From positions 61,525 through 125,524 of the forward strand of contig CAJTCE010000008.1 in the NCBI GenBank assembly GCA_910574745.1: 64,000 nt of DNA. The letters run 5' to 3'. Made by a program: the position numbers and the translations under genes. The DNA comes from Lachnospiraceae bacterium. GTDB taxonomy: Bacteria; Bacillota; Clostridia; Lachnospirales; Lachnospiraceae. Below, piece by piece: positions 1-6,056 of the stretch. Numbering within the stretch: position 1 is the first letter of the stretch; every line of letters begins with the position of its first letter. The notes below the pieces were generated by a model, which worked only from the letters and a program-made list of their open reading frames with translations, searched no databases and was not told where the DNA came from.

Positions 1-108
1 TTGATGCAGGATGGCCCGAAACCATGAAGAGGGTTACACACGCATAACAACATCATACATACCCCGGGGCGGATGCCCTGGGAAATCAAAGAAAGGATGG
101 AAAAGAAA

Positions 109-354
109 ATGGAAAATTATATTGCTAAGAGGGATTATTCAATATTGATTTATAAGCAGGAAGACTGGGAAAAGTGCAACGCAGCAATTAAGGCGTTAAA
201 CGAAATCAAAAAGGCGAGTGGATGGGATAGGGTGCAGGGAGTAACAATCCACAAAGATTGCAGAATTCCACCTTTATATCACGGCGAGGATTGGGCAATT
301 ATCATGGAGCGAGACAATGGAAACGGCAACTATTCCATTAAAATAATGGGTTAA
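109..354 (+). CDS. hypothetical small phage protein
   Basis: An 81-residue protein with no family I recognise. I place the start at ATG 109, since an AAGG ribosome site lies about 8 bases upstream; an in-frame ATG at 73 has no such site. The chain is soluble, rich in Lys, Glu and Trp, with no membrane segment or signal peptide. It lies left of the integrase and reads away from it. Its base composition resembles the phage early region, so it probably still belongs to the prophage. A GC-rich hairpin follows the stop codon. Confidence 0.5.
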   Translation: MENYIAKRDYSILIYKQEDWEKCNAAIKALNEIKKASGWDRVQGVTIHKDCRIPPLYHGEDWAIIMERDNGNGNYSIKIMG

Positions 355-362
355 GACTATAA

Positions 363-381
363 GGGCGGCAGCAGGCCGCCC
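363..381 (+). terminator. GC-rich hairpin after the first small gene
   Basis: GGGCGGC (363-369), loop AGCAG, GCCGCCC (375-381) form a perfect 7-bp stem just downstream of the stop at 354. There is no strong T run, so termination is an inference. The loop region contains one copy of the GGCAGCAGG motif found throughout the prophage (367-375). Confidence 0.5.
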
Positions 382-452
382 GCAATTAAAACGGCCATAC
401 CGCCCGGGTGGTATGAGGGTCCAAAGCCCCTGTAAACAGTTGATGGGTTGCA

Positions 453-638
453 ATGGTGGGCATTGTGGTATTGGTTGACAAGTTACAGCCGGGGTTTAAT
501 GTGAACCAGGCGGCGTGCAAAGGTTACGGGTTGACGGGCGGCACGCCTACAAATTATAATCAGACCATGAACCCGGAACCCACAAAGCCCATTACCATTG
601 CAAATTATAGATTTGTAGAATTTGCACAAGAAGACTAG
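453..638 (+). CDS. doubtful small ORF
   Basis: A 61-codon open frame fills the stretch between the hairpin at 363-381 and the integrase terminator. It has no clear ribosome site and unnatural-looking composition (many Thr, Asn and Pro), with no recognisable family. The rest of 382-640 shows nothing else convincing. An attachment site or non-coding DNA here is equally possible. Confidence 0.2.
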   Translation: MVGIVVLVDKLQPGFNVNQAACKGYGLTGGTPTNYNQTMNPEPTKPITIANYRFVEFAQED

Positions 639-655
639 GCAGCAAAAGCCGCCTA
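636..655 (-). terminator. terminator hairpin at the integrase 3' end
   Basis: CTAGGCAGC and GCCGCCTAG flank an AAAA loop, giving a 9-bp stem with one mismatch. The right arm overlaps the integrase stop codon (653-655). Reading leftward the stem is followed by a T-rich stretch (TCTTCTT), consistent with an intrinsic terminator for the integrase transcript. Confidence 0.55.
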
Positions 656-2368
656 GCCGTCTTTCCTTATGAATTTATGTTCCATGCCGTTTTTGAACAT
701 GATAGAATCCACTTTGCCGCCTATGACAATTATTTTTTCAATGACGGTTGAAACAAATTCTTTCAGAACGGCATCTTCCAAAAGGGGTGCAAATTCTTTG
801 TAGTCTATATGTTCGGCCTGGTTCAGCTTATGAGCAACCAGGAAAGACGAAGCGGAAGCAAGGAACCCGGCAACAGTCCCAGGGGCTTCATCATCCGCCC
901 GCATTTCTGCAATTTCATTTTCAATTTGGGCGTTTCTGACTTCCAACCCCTGTTTTGTTTCCAGGTATTCTTTTTCACTCATTGCGGCATCATCAAAAAG
1001 ATACAGCTTTTTAAGGCGTTCAAGGGCTTTTAGGTTCCTTTCTTTTTCGGATGCAAGGATGGCCGCTTTATCAATCACAGGGGCGGCAGTATCAAGCGGT
1101 ATGGGCTTGTATTGTATATTTTGCCCGGTTCCGCCCTTTAAGGCATCAAAGGCAGCAGAAAGCCCGACATGATCTATTCCGGCAATGCCTTTGAATTCCG
1201 GCCCGGTTAATAGGACAGCTTCCAGGGCATCAAGGGTGGAAATGCTTTCAGCCTGTTTGGTTGCCTGGACAATATTCTTGATATAGTTAAAAACGAAAGG
1301 CCCCAGGACAACATCAGTAATTCCCTTTGCCTTACATGTATTCTTGCGCCAACGGTTCCCGCACCGATAAATTGACGGAAAAAACCCGTTTTCCCTTAAC
1401 CTGTCTTTATCGCATATCATATTAGAGCCGCACACACCGCACCGAAGCAGGCCGCCGAAAATATGGCAGTATTTCTTCCGGGACTGGCTACACATATTAT
1501 TGCGGGCGGCGGCATTGGCATCCATGATGGCGTTGCAATGGTCCCATTGTTCCGCTGTGACAATCGGTATAAATACGTCATCAATCACAATCCATTCATC
1601 CTTTGGTTTTATCTTGCCCCGGGCGGATTCACGGTAATTATAGCGGTATGTGCCTTTATACATAGGATTGCGGATAATATCGGAAACGGTTTTAGAAGTC
1701 CATTCCCCGCCCCGTTTGGTAGGAATATCATTTTCATTTAGATAATTTCTAATAGAGCAGGAAGAGCCGCCTTTTTCGTACATATCAAACATCATTTTTA
1801 CAATGACGCTTTCCGTTTCGTGAAGTACAGGGAATTCCCGGACCGGGTCCCAGGAATAGCCAAAGGCCATGCGGGCACCGTTCCATTGCTTGTTCTTTGC
1901 CCGCCCTATCATAATATCCATGACACGTTCCGAAGTCATTTTTCGTTCTAATTCCGCAAACACAAGGATAATTTTCAGAATAGCTTCCCCGATTGCGCTT
2001 GATGTATCAAATTGTTCATTCAAGGAGATAAAAGCCACATGGTTATTTTTGAAATCGTCATACATCAAGGAGAAGTCAACCAAATTGCGGCTGATCCTGT
2101 CTATCTTGTATACGATCACATGGGACACCTGGCCAGAACGGACTTTTTGCATCATCCGTTCATAGGCAGGACGCTTGGTATTCTTGGCACTTTTCCCGGC
2201 ATCCTCAAAAATAACAATCCTGTCTTCCGGGATTTTCAGAACATACTTGCAATAGTTTTTCAATTCTTTCTTTTGGTGCGGCAGACTGTCTTTGTCTACC
2301 TGGTAGCCAGTGGACACACGCACATACAACGCCACTATTGGGCAGGATGCGGCAGCAGGACGGGACAT
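653..2368 (-). CDS. large serine recombinase (phage integrase)
   Basis: Site-specific recombinase expected to integrate and excise the prophage by a serine-nucleophile mechanism. From ATG 2368 it is 571 residues. An AGAAAGGGG ribosome site lies 7 bases upstream; a longer frame to 2443 lacks one. The resolvase catalytic domain covers about residues 12-160, with the nucleophile in YVRVS (Ser19). A recombinase domain follows, then a zinc ribbon (CGVCGSN... YRCGN...C) near 330-365, and a C-terminal coiled coil rich in Lys and Glu. This is the standard large serine integrase layout. It is read leftward with the lysogeny genes. Codons 4-6 (Pro-Ala-Ala) are the complement of one GGCAGCAGG motif. Confidence 0.93.
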   Translation of the reverse strand: MSRPAAASCPIVALYVRVSTGYQVDKDSLPHQKKELKNYCKYVLKIPEDRIVIFEDAGKSAKNTKRPAYERMMQKVRSGQVSHVIVYKIDRISRNLVDFSLMYDDFKNNHVAFISLNEQFDTSSAIGEAILKIILVFAELERKMTSERVMDIMIGRAKNKQWNGARMAFGYSWDPVREFPVLHETESVIVKMMFDMYEKGGSSCSIRNYLNENDIPTKRGGEWTSKTVSDIIRNPMYKGTYRYNYRESARGKIKPKDEWIVIDDVFIPIVTAEQWDHCNAIMDANAAARNNMCSQSRKKYCHIFGGLLRCGVCGSNMICDKDRLRENGFFPSIYRCGNRWRKNTCKAKGITDVVLGPFVFNYIKNIVQATKQAESISTLDALEAVLLTGPEFKGIAGIDHVGLSAAFDALKGGTGQNIQYKPIPLDTAAPVIDKAAILASEKERNLKALERLKKLYLFDDAAMSEKEYLETKQGLEVRNAQIENEIAEMRADDEAPGTVAGFLASASSFLVAHKLNQAEHIDYKEFAPLLEDAVLKEFVSTVIEKIIVIGGKVDSIMFKNGMEHKFIRKDG

Positions 2369-2402
2369 AGTAAAACCCCTTTCTAAAAAAGGGCGTAAAA
2401 AA

Positions 2403-2470
2403 ATAAGCCCTTTAAAAATGTGGGGGCTTATGGTATAATCCAACTTGTCGGGGTTGGATATCCATAAGCC
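2403..2470. promoter_or_regulatory. integrase upstream control region with ATAAGCC repeats and a rightward promoter
   Basis: ATAAGCCC (2403-2410) is inverted as GGGCTTAT (2424-2431), and ATAAGCC recurs at 2464-2470. A rightward promoter overlaps them: TTTAAA at 2411-2416, 17-base spacer, TGG-TATAAT with the -10 at 2434-2439 and an extended -10 TG. No gene is read rightward from it; a terminator follows at 2503-2529. The repeats could be operators or recombinase half-sites; their role is inference. Confidence 0.45.
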
Positions 2471-2529
2471 TTTTGGTTTACGGGTTACAATCTATGTAAA
2501 AGGTTCCAGGTTGCCGCCTGGGACTTTTT
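2446..2529 (+). ncRNA. candidate small RNA between integrase and channel genes
   Basis: The promoter at 2411-2439 would start a transcript near 2446, and the terminator at 2503-2529 would end it after about 85 bases. The interval contains no ORF but has a TCCAAC/GTTGGA hairpin near its start. The transcript would run divergently from the integrase and meet the end of the leftward channel gene. It is predicted from promoter and terminator only, with no recognised RNA family. Confidence 0.3.
2503..2529 (+). terminator. intrinsic terminator facing the channel gene
   Basis: GTTCCAGG (2503-2510), loop TTGCCG, CCTGGGAC (2517-2524) form an 8-bp stem with one G-U pair, followed by TTTTTATTTTT. It lies right at the 3' end of the leftward channel gene, so it may act in both directions. 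Confidence 0.65.
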
Positions 2530-3238
2530 ATTTTTCAATTTCATCTTGATATCCAGATATAATAATTCCAGAGGGAAGAGCAACAATCGCAATTCCTAAA
2601 AATGAGGATATCATACTAATAATTCTTCCAATATCTGAGGTTGGATATATATCACCATAGCCAACAGTAGTTAATGAAACAGTAGCCCAATAAATAGCTT
2701 TGAAAAAATTACCGAATGTATCTGGTTCAACTTGAAAAACGATAAGAGCAGTTACAAAAATATACGATAACGCCAACATACCAACAGTGAGTAAAGCATC
2801 TTTCTTTTTCGATAAAACATTAAGTATAATCACTATATTTTTAGAATATCTGAAAAATTTAAAAATACGCAATGTTTTAAATAATCGAAATACACGAAAA
2901 ACTCTAAAAGCATAATTCAAATTGGTTATTGACGGCAGTATAGAAAGCAAGTCTATAATTGCCATGGGTCGAAAAGGATATGTAACAAAGGGGACAATCC
3001 CCGTTTTCTTAGTTAAATAATCGGCAGTTGTTAGACGAAGAATGTAGTCTGCAATAAATATAACAACGGTTATTCTATCTATTACAACAAAAAATGAATA
3101 TTGCTCAACAAAACATAAGGGAATTATACTTGCTATAATAGCCAACATCATAAAAGCATCATATAATTTGCTTATTCTGTCATTATCCTCTGCCTTTTCT
3201 ATTATTTCATATATTCGCTTCCTCATTTGTTTCACCAT
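2528..3238 (-). CDS. voltage-gated potassium channel, six-TM
   Basis: A 236-residue inner-membrane protein with the full layout of a voltage-gated K+ channel subunit. S1-S3 lie at about 25-100. The S4 voltage sensor has a basic residue at every third position (R112, R115, R118, K121, R124, K127, R130). S5 is followed by the pore loop with selectivity filter TVGYGD (191-196), and S6 ends near 230. Such chains assemble as tetramers. It starts at ATG 3238 or ATG 3226. It sits between integrase and repressor on the same strand, 35 bp behind the repressor stop, so it is probably expressed in the lysogen from the repressor promoter. It is much more AT-rich than its neighbours, suggesting separate acquisition as a cargo (moron) gene. 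A role in the phage is not known. Confidence 0.9.
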   Translation of the reverse strand: MVKQMRKRIYEIIEKAEDNDRISKLYDAFMMLAIIASIIPLCFVEQYSFFVVIDRITVVIFIADYILRLTTADYLTKKTGIVPFVTYPFRPMAIIDLLSILPSITNLNYAFRVFRVFRLFKTLRIFKFFRYSKNIVIILNVLSKKKDALLTVGMLALSYIFVTALIVFQVEPDTFGNFFKAIYWATVSLTTVGYGDIYPTSDIGRIISMISSFLGIAIVALPSGIIISGYQDEIEK

Positions 3239-3273
3239 GAATCAATTGATATAAATTATATTACCATTCTTTT

Positions 3274-3639
3274 TTATCCGGCGTTTTGGTTTTTCCTTTC
3301 TTCTTTTTCATCAGCACCAACAGCACACTGGGCAAGTCCTTTGTGCATATCATCCGCCGATCGGTAGCACTTTAAAAAATATTCTTCCTCTGTAGTGATA
3401 TGTAAATCTTTCTTGCCTGGGTTATAATATTCGATCTTTGCATCATTCCGGGCCATGCTGTCCATAGTAACACCGAAAAAGTCACACAACCGCTTAAAAA
3501 TTGATATAGTCATGTTATCATAACCACGCTTATACCAATTAACAATAGTGGTATAAGCAATTCCGCTTTTTTCCGATAAAGTTTTTTTATTTAATTCTCT
3601 ATCGGCCATTAACATGTCCAGTTTTTCAAGGAATGTCAC
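3274..3639 (-). CDS. HTH XRE-type lysogeny repressor
   Basis: A 121-residue protein with an N-terminal helix-turn-helix of the XRE/Cro-CI class (core LSEKSGIAYTTIVNWYKRG, about residues 20-40). The remainder is short and acidic, with no peptidase-type cleavage domain. I choose GTG 3639, because AAAGGTGG lies 8 bases upstream; the frame could be extended to GTG 3651. Its position opposite a Cro-like gene, across four shared operator copies, identifies it as the probable prophage repressor. It is the first gene of a leftward unit that continues into the K+ channel. Confidence 0.85.
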   Translation of the reverse strand: MTFLEKLDMLMADRELNKKTLSEKSGIAYTTIVNWYKRGYDNMTISIFKRLCDFFGVTMDSMARNDAKIEYYNPGKKDLHITTEEEYFLKCYRSADDMHKGLAQCAVGADEKEERKNQNAG

Positions 3640-3665
3640 TTCTTGCACCACCTTTCTATGGTTAC

Positions 3666-3694
3666 ATTGTAGAGTAAATATAATTCGCTGTCAA
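3666..3694 (-). promoter_or_regulatory. leftward repressor promoter
   Basis: On the minus strand TTGACA (3694-3689), a 17-base spacer and TACAAT (3671-3666) form a near-consensus promoter pointing into the repressor gene. Operator 1 (3702-3718) lies immediately upstream of the -35, a position from which a bound repressor could either block or activate. Confidence 0.8.
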
Positions 3695-3701
3695 GAATAA
3701 A

Positions 3702-3823
3702 ATTACCTTTTTGAGTATTTTAAAAAATAGCATGGGGAAAACAATACTCACAAAGGTAATTTTTTACTTGACAAAGTACCATTACGAGTATATCATAAAG
3801 GCACAAGTTACCCACATGAGTAT
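3702..3823. promoter_or_regulatory. four-copy operator array
   Basis: Four sites share TACC-N5-GAGTAT. Site 1 is ATTACC at 3702 with GAGTAT at 3713. Site 2 is inverted, with ATACTC at 3744 and GGTAAT at 3755. Site 3 is AGTACC at 3775 with GAGTAT at 3786. Site 4 is GTTACC at 3807 with GAGTAT at 3818. All have the same 5-base gap, and centres are about 42, 31 and 32 bp apart. The half-sites ATTACC and ATACTC are related, so each is a quasi-palindrome suited to a dimeric HTH repressor. Site 3 lies between the -35 and -10 of the rightward promoter. Confidence 0.8.
3768..3796 (+). promoter_or_regulatory. rightward early promoter
   Basis: TTGACA (3768-3773), 17-base spacer, TATCAT (3791-3796) points into the early operon. 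Operator 3 lies inside the spacer and operator 4 just downstream, so occupancy should silence early genes in the lysogen. Confidence 0.8.
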
Positions 3824-3844
3824 TTTTGAGAAAGGAGAAAGGCA

Positions 3845-4072
3845 ATGTATAAAAATTTAGCAAAAATTTTAAATGAGAAAAAGATCACCATGAAAGCCTA
3901 TGCGAAGTTTTTGGGTATTTCAGAAAAGACAGTGCAAAACAAAATGTATGGCCGCACTGAATTTACCTTAGGAGAAGCAACAAAGACATGTTCCATTATC
4001 TGCCCGGAGTACCGTCTGGATTTTGTTTTTGAGAAGCAGGAAGGCGGAGAGTCAGCAACTGCAACAGCATAG
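3845..4072 (+). CDS. Cro-like HTH regulator
   Basis: A 75-residue protein, first gene of the rightward early operon. It carries a helix-turn-helix of the XRE type (MKAYAKFLGISEKTVQNKM, about residues 16-34). GAGAAAGGAG precedes the ATG at 3845. Opposed to the repressor and fed by the operator-controlled early promoter, it takes the position of Cro. The C-terminus (about 60-75) is low in structure and Ala/Thr-rich. Confidence 0.75.
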   Translation: MYKNLAKILNEKKITMKAYAKFLGISEKTVQNKMYGRTEFTLGEATKTCSIICPEYRLDFVFEKQEGGESATATA

Positions 4073-4085
4073 AAAGGAGGAACCC

Positions 4086-4250
4086 ATGAGCAACAAATTA
4101 AAAGAATTTGTGGAAGAAATATTGAAAAAGGCAGAGGAAAAGGAATTGAGCGTGGAAGACGTTCACTTATTACCGCTTGCCTTACAAATGGAGTTAGAAA
4201 AAGGCAGATGGGTAAAAAGACCATATGAAAGAAAAGTACCCCAGGAATAA
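4086..4250 (+). CDS. small hypothetical early protein
   Basis: A 54-residue, Lys/Glu-rich, probably helical protein. ATG 4086 follows AAAGGAGG with good spacing; the frame is open further upstream but that part overlaps the preceding gene. No recognised family. The stop codon lies within a small GC-rich hairpin shared with the convergent gene that follows. Confidence 0.65.
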   Translation: MSNKLKEFVEEILKKAEEKELSVEDVHLLPLALQMELEKGRWVKRPYERKVPQE

Positions 4251-4257
4251 CCAGGGG
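4239..4257. terminator. bidirectional hairpin between convergent small genes
   Basis: CCCC-A-GG and CC-A-GGGG pair around AATAA. The hairpin overlaps the stop of the plus-strand gene and precedes the stop of the minus-strand gene at 4267. A nearly identical hairpin occupies the equivalent place at 4831-4851, which suggests a duplicated gene-pair arrangement. Confidence 0.4.
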
Positions 4258-4266
4258 CACAATCAA

Positions 4267-4443
4267 CTATTTAGAAATTGAATTTTCAAGGATGCGGAGA
4301 GCATGAAACAATTCTTCCGTAAGAATGTTAATTGCGGCGGCTAGTTCGATACTTTCAATTTGTTCATTTTCAATACGTTTTTTTACAGCGTCAGAAAAAG
4401 CGTCCGCAACATGTCCTAACTTGTATTCGATTTCATCAGACAC
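4267..4443 (-). CDS. small inverted gene in the early region
   Basis: A 58-residue acidic helical protein read opposite to the early operon. GTG 4443 is preceded on the minus strand by GAAAGGGGG, and an extended -10 promoter (TGG-TATAAT, -10 at 4472-4467) with TTGCTT 18 bases upstream lies just before it. No family is recognised. The second inverted small gene at 4861-5055 has the same context, including a GGCAGCAGG copy between promoter elements. Confidence 0.6.
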   Translation of the reverse strand: MSDEIEYKLGHVADAFSDAVKKRIENEQIESIELAAAINILTEELFHALRILENSISK

Positions 4444-4466
4444 GAAAACACCCCCTTTCTACCGGG

Positions 4467-4496
4467 ATTATACCACGGCAGCAGGCGGGAAAGCAA
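4467..4496 (-). promoter_or_regulatory. leftward promoter of the first inverted small gene
   Basis: On the minus strand TTGCTT (4496-4491), 18-base spacer, TATAAT (4472-4467) with an upstream TGG forming an extended -10. The spacer contains CCTGCTGCC, the complement of the phage-wide GGCAGCAGG motif (4477-4485). Confidence 0.55.
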
Positions 4497-4513
4497 TTAG
4501 AAAGGAGACACGC

Positions 4514-4843
4514 ATGAAAAAGAAAATTATTATTTCCGTAAACACCATTGAAACAAGGGAAATGCGATATATCAAAGAAGCAGAAAAGGCAATACAAGTT
4601 TTGAAAAACCTTGTAACAGAAATGGAGTTAGGGGAGCCTGGAAGAAACCTTGCGGCCAATAGAGAGGTTAGGGAGCCGGGAGAAAAAGAGACACTTTTCC
4701 ATGTTCTTAAAACCATAGACACGGAAGAGATCAAAAAACCGTTAGACAATGTGGAAAAGTTGGTGGAGCAGCTACACATAGAAGTAAACAAGCTGAAATC
4801 AGCAATAATTACGGAATTGACAAAGGAGAAGCCCCAGGAATAG
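4514..4843 (+). CDS. hypothetical coiled-coil early protein
   Basis: A 109-residue protein starting at ATG 4514 after GAAAGGAGA. The upstream part of the open frame overlaps the inverted gene and is discarded. It has a basic start (MKKKIIISV) and helical heptad-like stretches near 20-45 and 80-105. No recognised family. It is bounded by an inverted small gene on each side. Confidence 0.6.
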   Translation: MKKKIIISVNTIETREMRYIKEAEKAIQVLKNLVTEMELGEPGRNLAANREVREPGEKETLFHVLKTIDTEEIKKPLDNVEKLVEQLHIEVNKLKSAIITELTKEKPQE

Positions 4844-4851
4844 CCCGGGGC
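4831..4851. terminator. second bidirectional hairpin between convergent small genes
   Basis: GCCCC (4831-4835) pairs with GGGGC (4847-4851), with a further GG/CC pair around AATA. It overlaps the plus-strand stop at 4843 and precedes the minus-strand stop at 4861, repeating the layout at 4239-4257. Confidence 0.4.
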
Positions 4852-4860
4852 ATACGAAAA

Positions 4861-5055
4861 TCAATTGCACTTTTCGAGATAGTCGGAAACGGCCATGCGG
4901 ATATTGTTTAAAACGGTTACATTATCCGCAATCAGATTGGACAAACAGGCGGCGGTTTTATCTTCCAGGGTGGCAGCCCTCAAAGTTTCTTTCGCTTCCG
5001 CCTTGTACTGATCTATCAAATGTGCAATTTGTTCATCAAGTACAGAATAATCCAT
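4861..5055 (-). CDS. small inverted gene, second copy of the pattern
   Basis: A 64-residue, mostly helical protein with two Cys, start ATG 5055 preceded by GAAAGGTGG. An extended -10 promoter (TGC-TATAAT, -10 at 5110-5105) lies upstream. It is not obviously similar in sequence to the protein at 4267-4443, but length, orientation and flanking hairpin are alike. Function unknown. Confidence 0.6.
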   Translation of the reverse strand: MDYSVLDEQIAHLIDQYKAEAKETLRAATLEDKTAACLSNLIADNVTVLNNIRMAVSDYLEKCN

Positions 5056-5104
5056 TTCTACACCACCTTTCTATAAATTCCGGGCCTGGCCGCCCGGTAT
5101 GGAT

Positions 5105-5126
5105 ATTATAGCACGGTGGCAGCAGG
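5105..5126 (-). promoter_or_regulatory. leftward promoter of the second inverted small gene
   Basis: On the minus strand TATAAT (5110-5105) is preceded by TGC, an extended -10. No good -35 is seen. A GGCAGCAGG copy (5118-5126) lies just upstream of the -10 in the same relation as at 4477-4485. Confidence 0.45.
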
Positions 5127-5147
5127 ACGGAAAGAAAGGAACTTAAC

Positions 5148-5651
5148 ATGGAACTTAATTTGCATTGTCCGCATTGTGGTTTTAAAGCGGATATTTTCGC
5201 CCCGGATGATTCAACGCCGGAAGATATAAAAATGATAAAGGCGTGTCCATGCGGCGGAGTAATGGAAACTATGCAGGAAAAAGTGGAACGGATGAAAAGA
5301 AGCGGTATAAAAGCAAGGGCTTTCTATACCATGATTGCAAAAACAGAAGTAGACACGGGGACAAGCAAAGTACACGCAGTAAAAAAGGAGGGAATAGAAT
5401 TTAAGCGTTGCGGAATTACTCTTTACGCATATCAAAGGGAATGTAATTTTCCCGTATGCTACATCATAGACCCGGAAACGGGGTTATCAATAGATACGGT
5501 CAATTATCCTTTAAGCGTTGCCCATAGGCATATAAGCAGGAATGCCATAAAAGCATTAAAACAAGCTAAAGCAGATAGCAACAATGAAAAATATCGGCAG
5601 CAGAAAAAGGCGTTCAAAGAAGCAGAACGGGAGGAAAATTTTAATGAATAA
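5148..5651 (+). CDS. hypothetical protein with N-terminal zinc-binding Cys cluster
   Basis: A 167-residue protein. CPHC (residues 8-11) and CPCGG near 33-37 look like a zinc-ribbon knuckle pair. The remainder is mixed, ending in a Lys/Glu-rich helix. ATG 5148 follows AAAGGAAC. The 3' end overlaps the next gene by 8 bases, indicating translational coupling. No function can be assigned. Confidence 0.65.
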   Translation: MELNLHCPHCGFKADIFAPDDSTPEDIKMIKACPCGGVMETMQEKVERMKRSGIKARAFYTMIAKTEVDTGTSKVHAVKKEGIEFKRCGITLYAYQRECNFPVCYIIDPETGLSIDTVNYPLSVAHRHISRNAIKALKQAKADSNNEKYRQQKKAFKEAEREENFNE

Positions 5652-6030
5652 AAACGCAGATTGGATTTATATGCCATTATCCGGCCAGGGTGGAGAACTG
5701 GAAAGCATCTTGGAAAAAGTGGAAGATGCCCTGGGGTTTAAATTATTCATATGGCAGAAAACATATATTGCCCAGGGGCATTTCAGAAAGTACGGAGCCA
5801 CAACGGCGCATGTTCTCAAAGATTTATTACAGGTGGATGCACCGCCTTTGGATTATTCCAAACGCACGGGAAACCATATGCAGGAACTTTACAGGGACGA
5901 ACTAAAGAAAATCAAACGGAAGCTGAACCAGGCAGGCATCCCGACAAGGGAAGTTTTCTTTTCTGTAAAAGAAAAAAATGATTTTATGGCAAACAGAAGA
6001 TTAAGGGGGGCTTACCGTGTTGCCGCATGA
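5644..6030 (+). CDS. hypothetical phage protein
   Basis: A 128-residue basic protein. ATG 5644 lies after GGGAGGAAAA inside the end of the previous gene; the longer frame from 5584 would overlap far more. The C-terminal half is Lys/Arg-rich and could bind nucleic acid. No family is recognised. It directly precedes the DNA methyltransferase. Confidence 0.6.
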   Translation: MNKNADWIYMPLSGQGGELESILEKVEDALGFKLFIWQKTYIAQGHFRKYGATTAHVLKDLLQVDAPPLDYSKRTGNHMQELYRDELKKIKRKLNQAGIPTREVFFSVKEKNDFMANRRLRGAYRVAA

Positions 6031-6056
6031 AAAAGAAAGGTTAATGGGAATGAGAT

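Noticed and set aside
3..47. 3' end of a gene running in from the left edge
   Set aside because: Only 14 open codons are visible; too short to support.
453..638. Second variable repeat suggested by GGTGGGCATTGTGG-like wording
   Set aside because: Only short word similarity to TR; no extended ungapped alignment.
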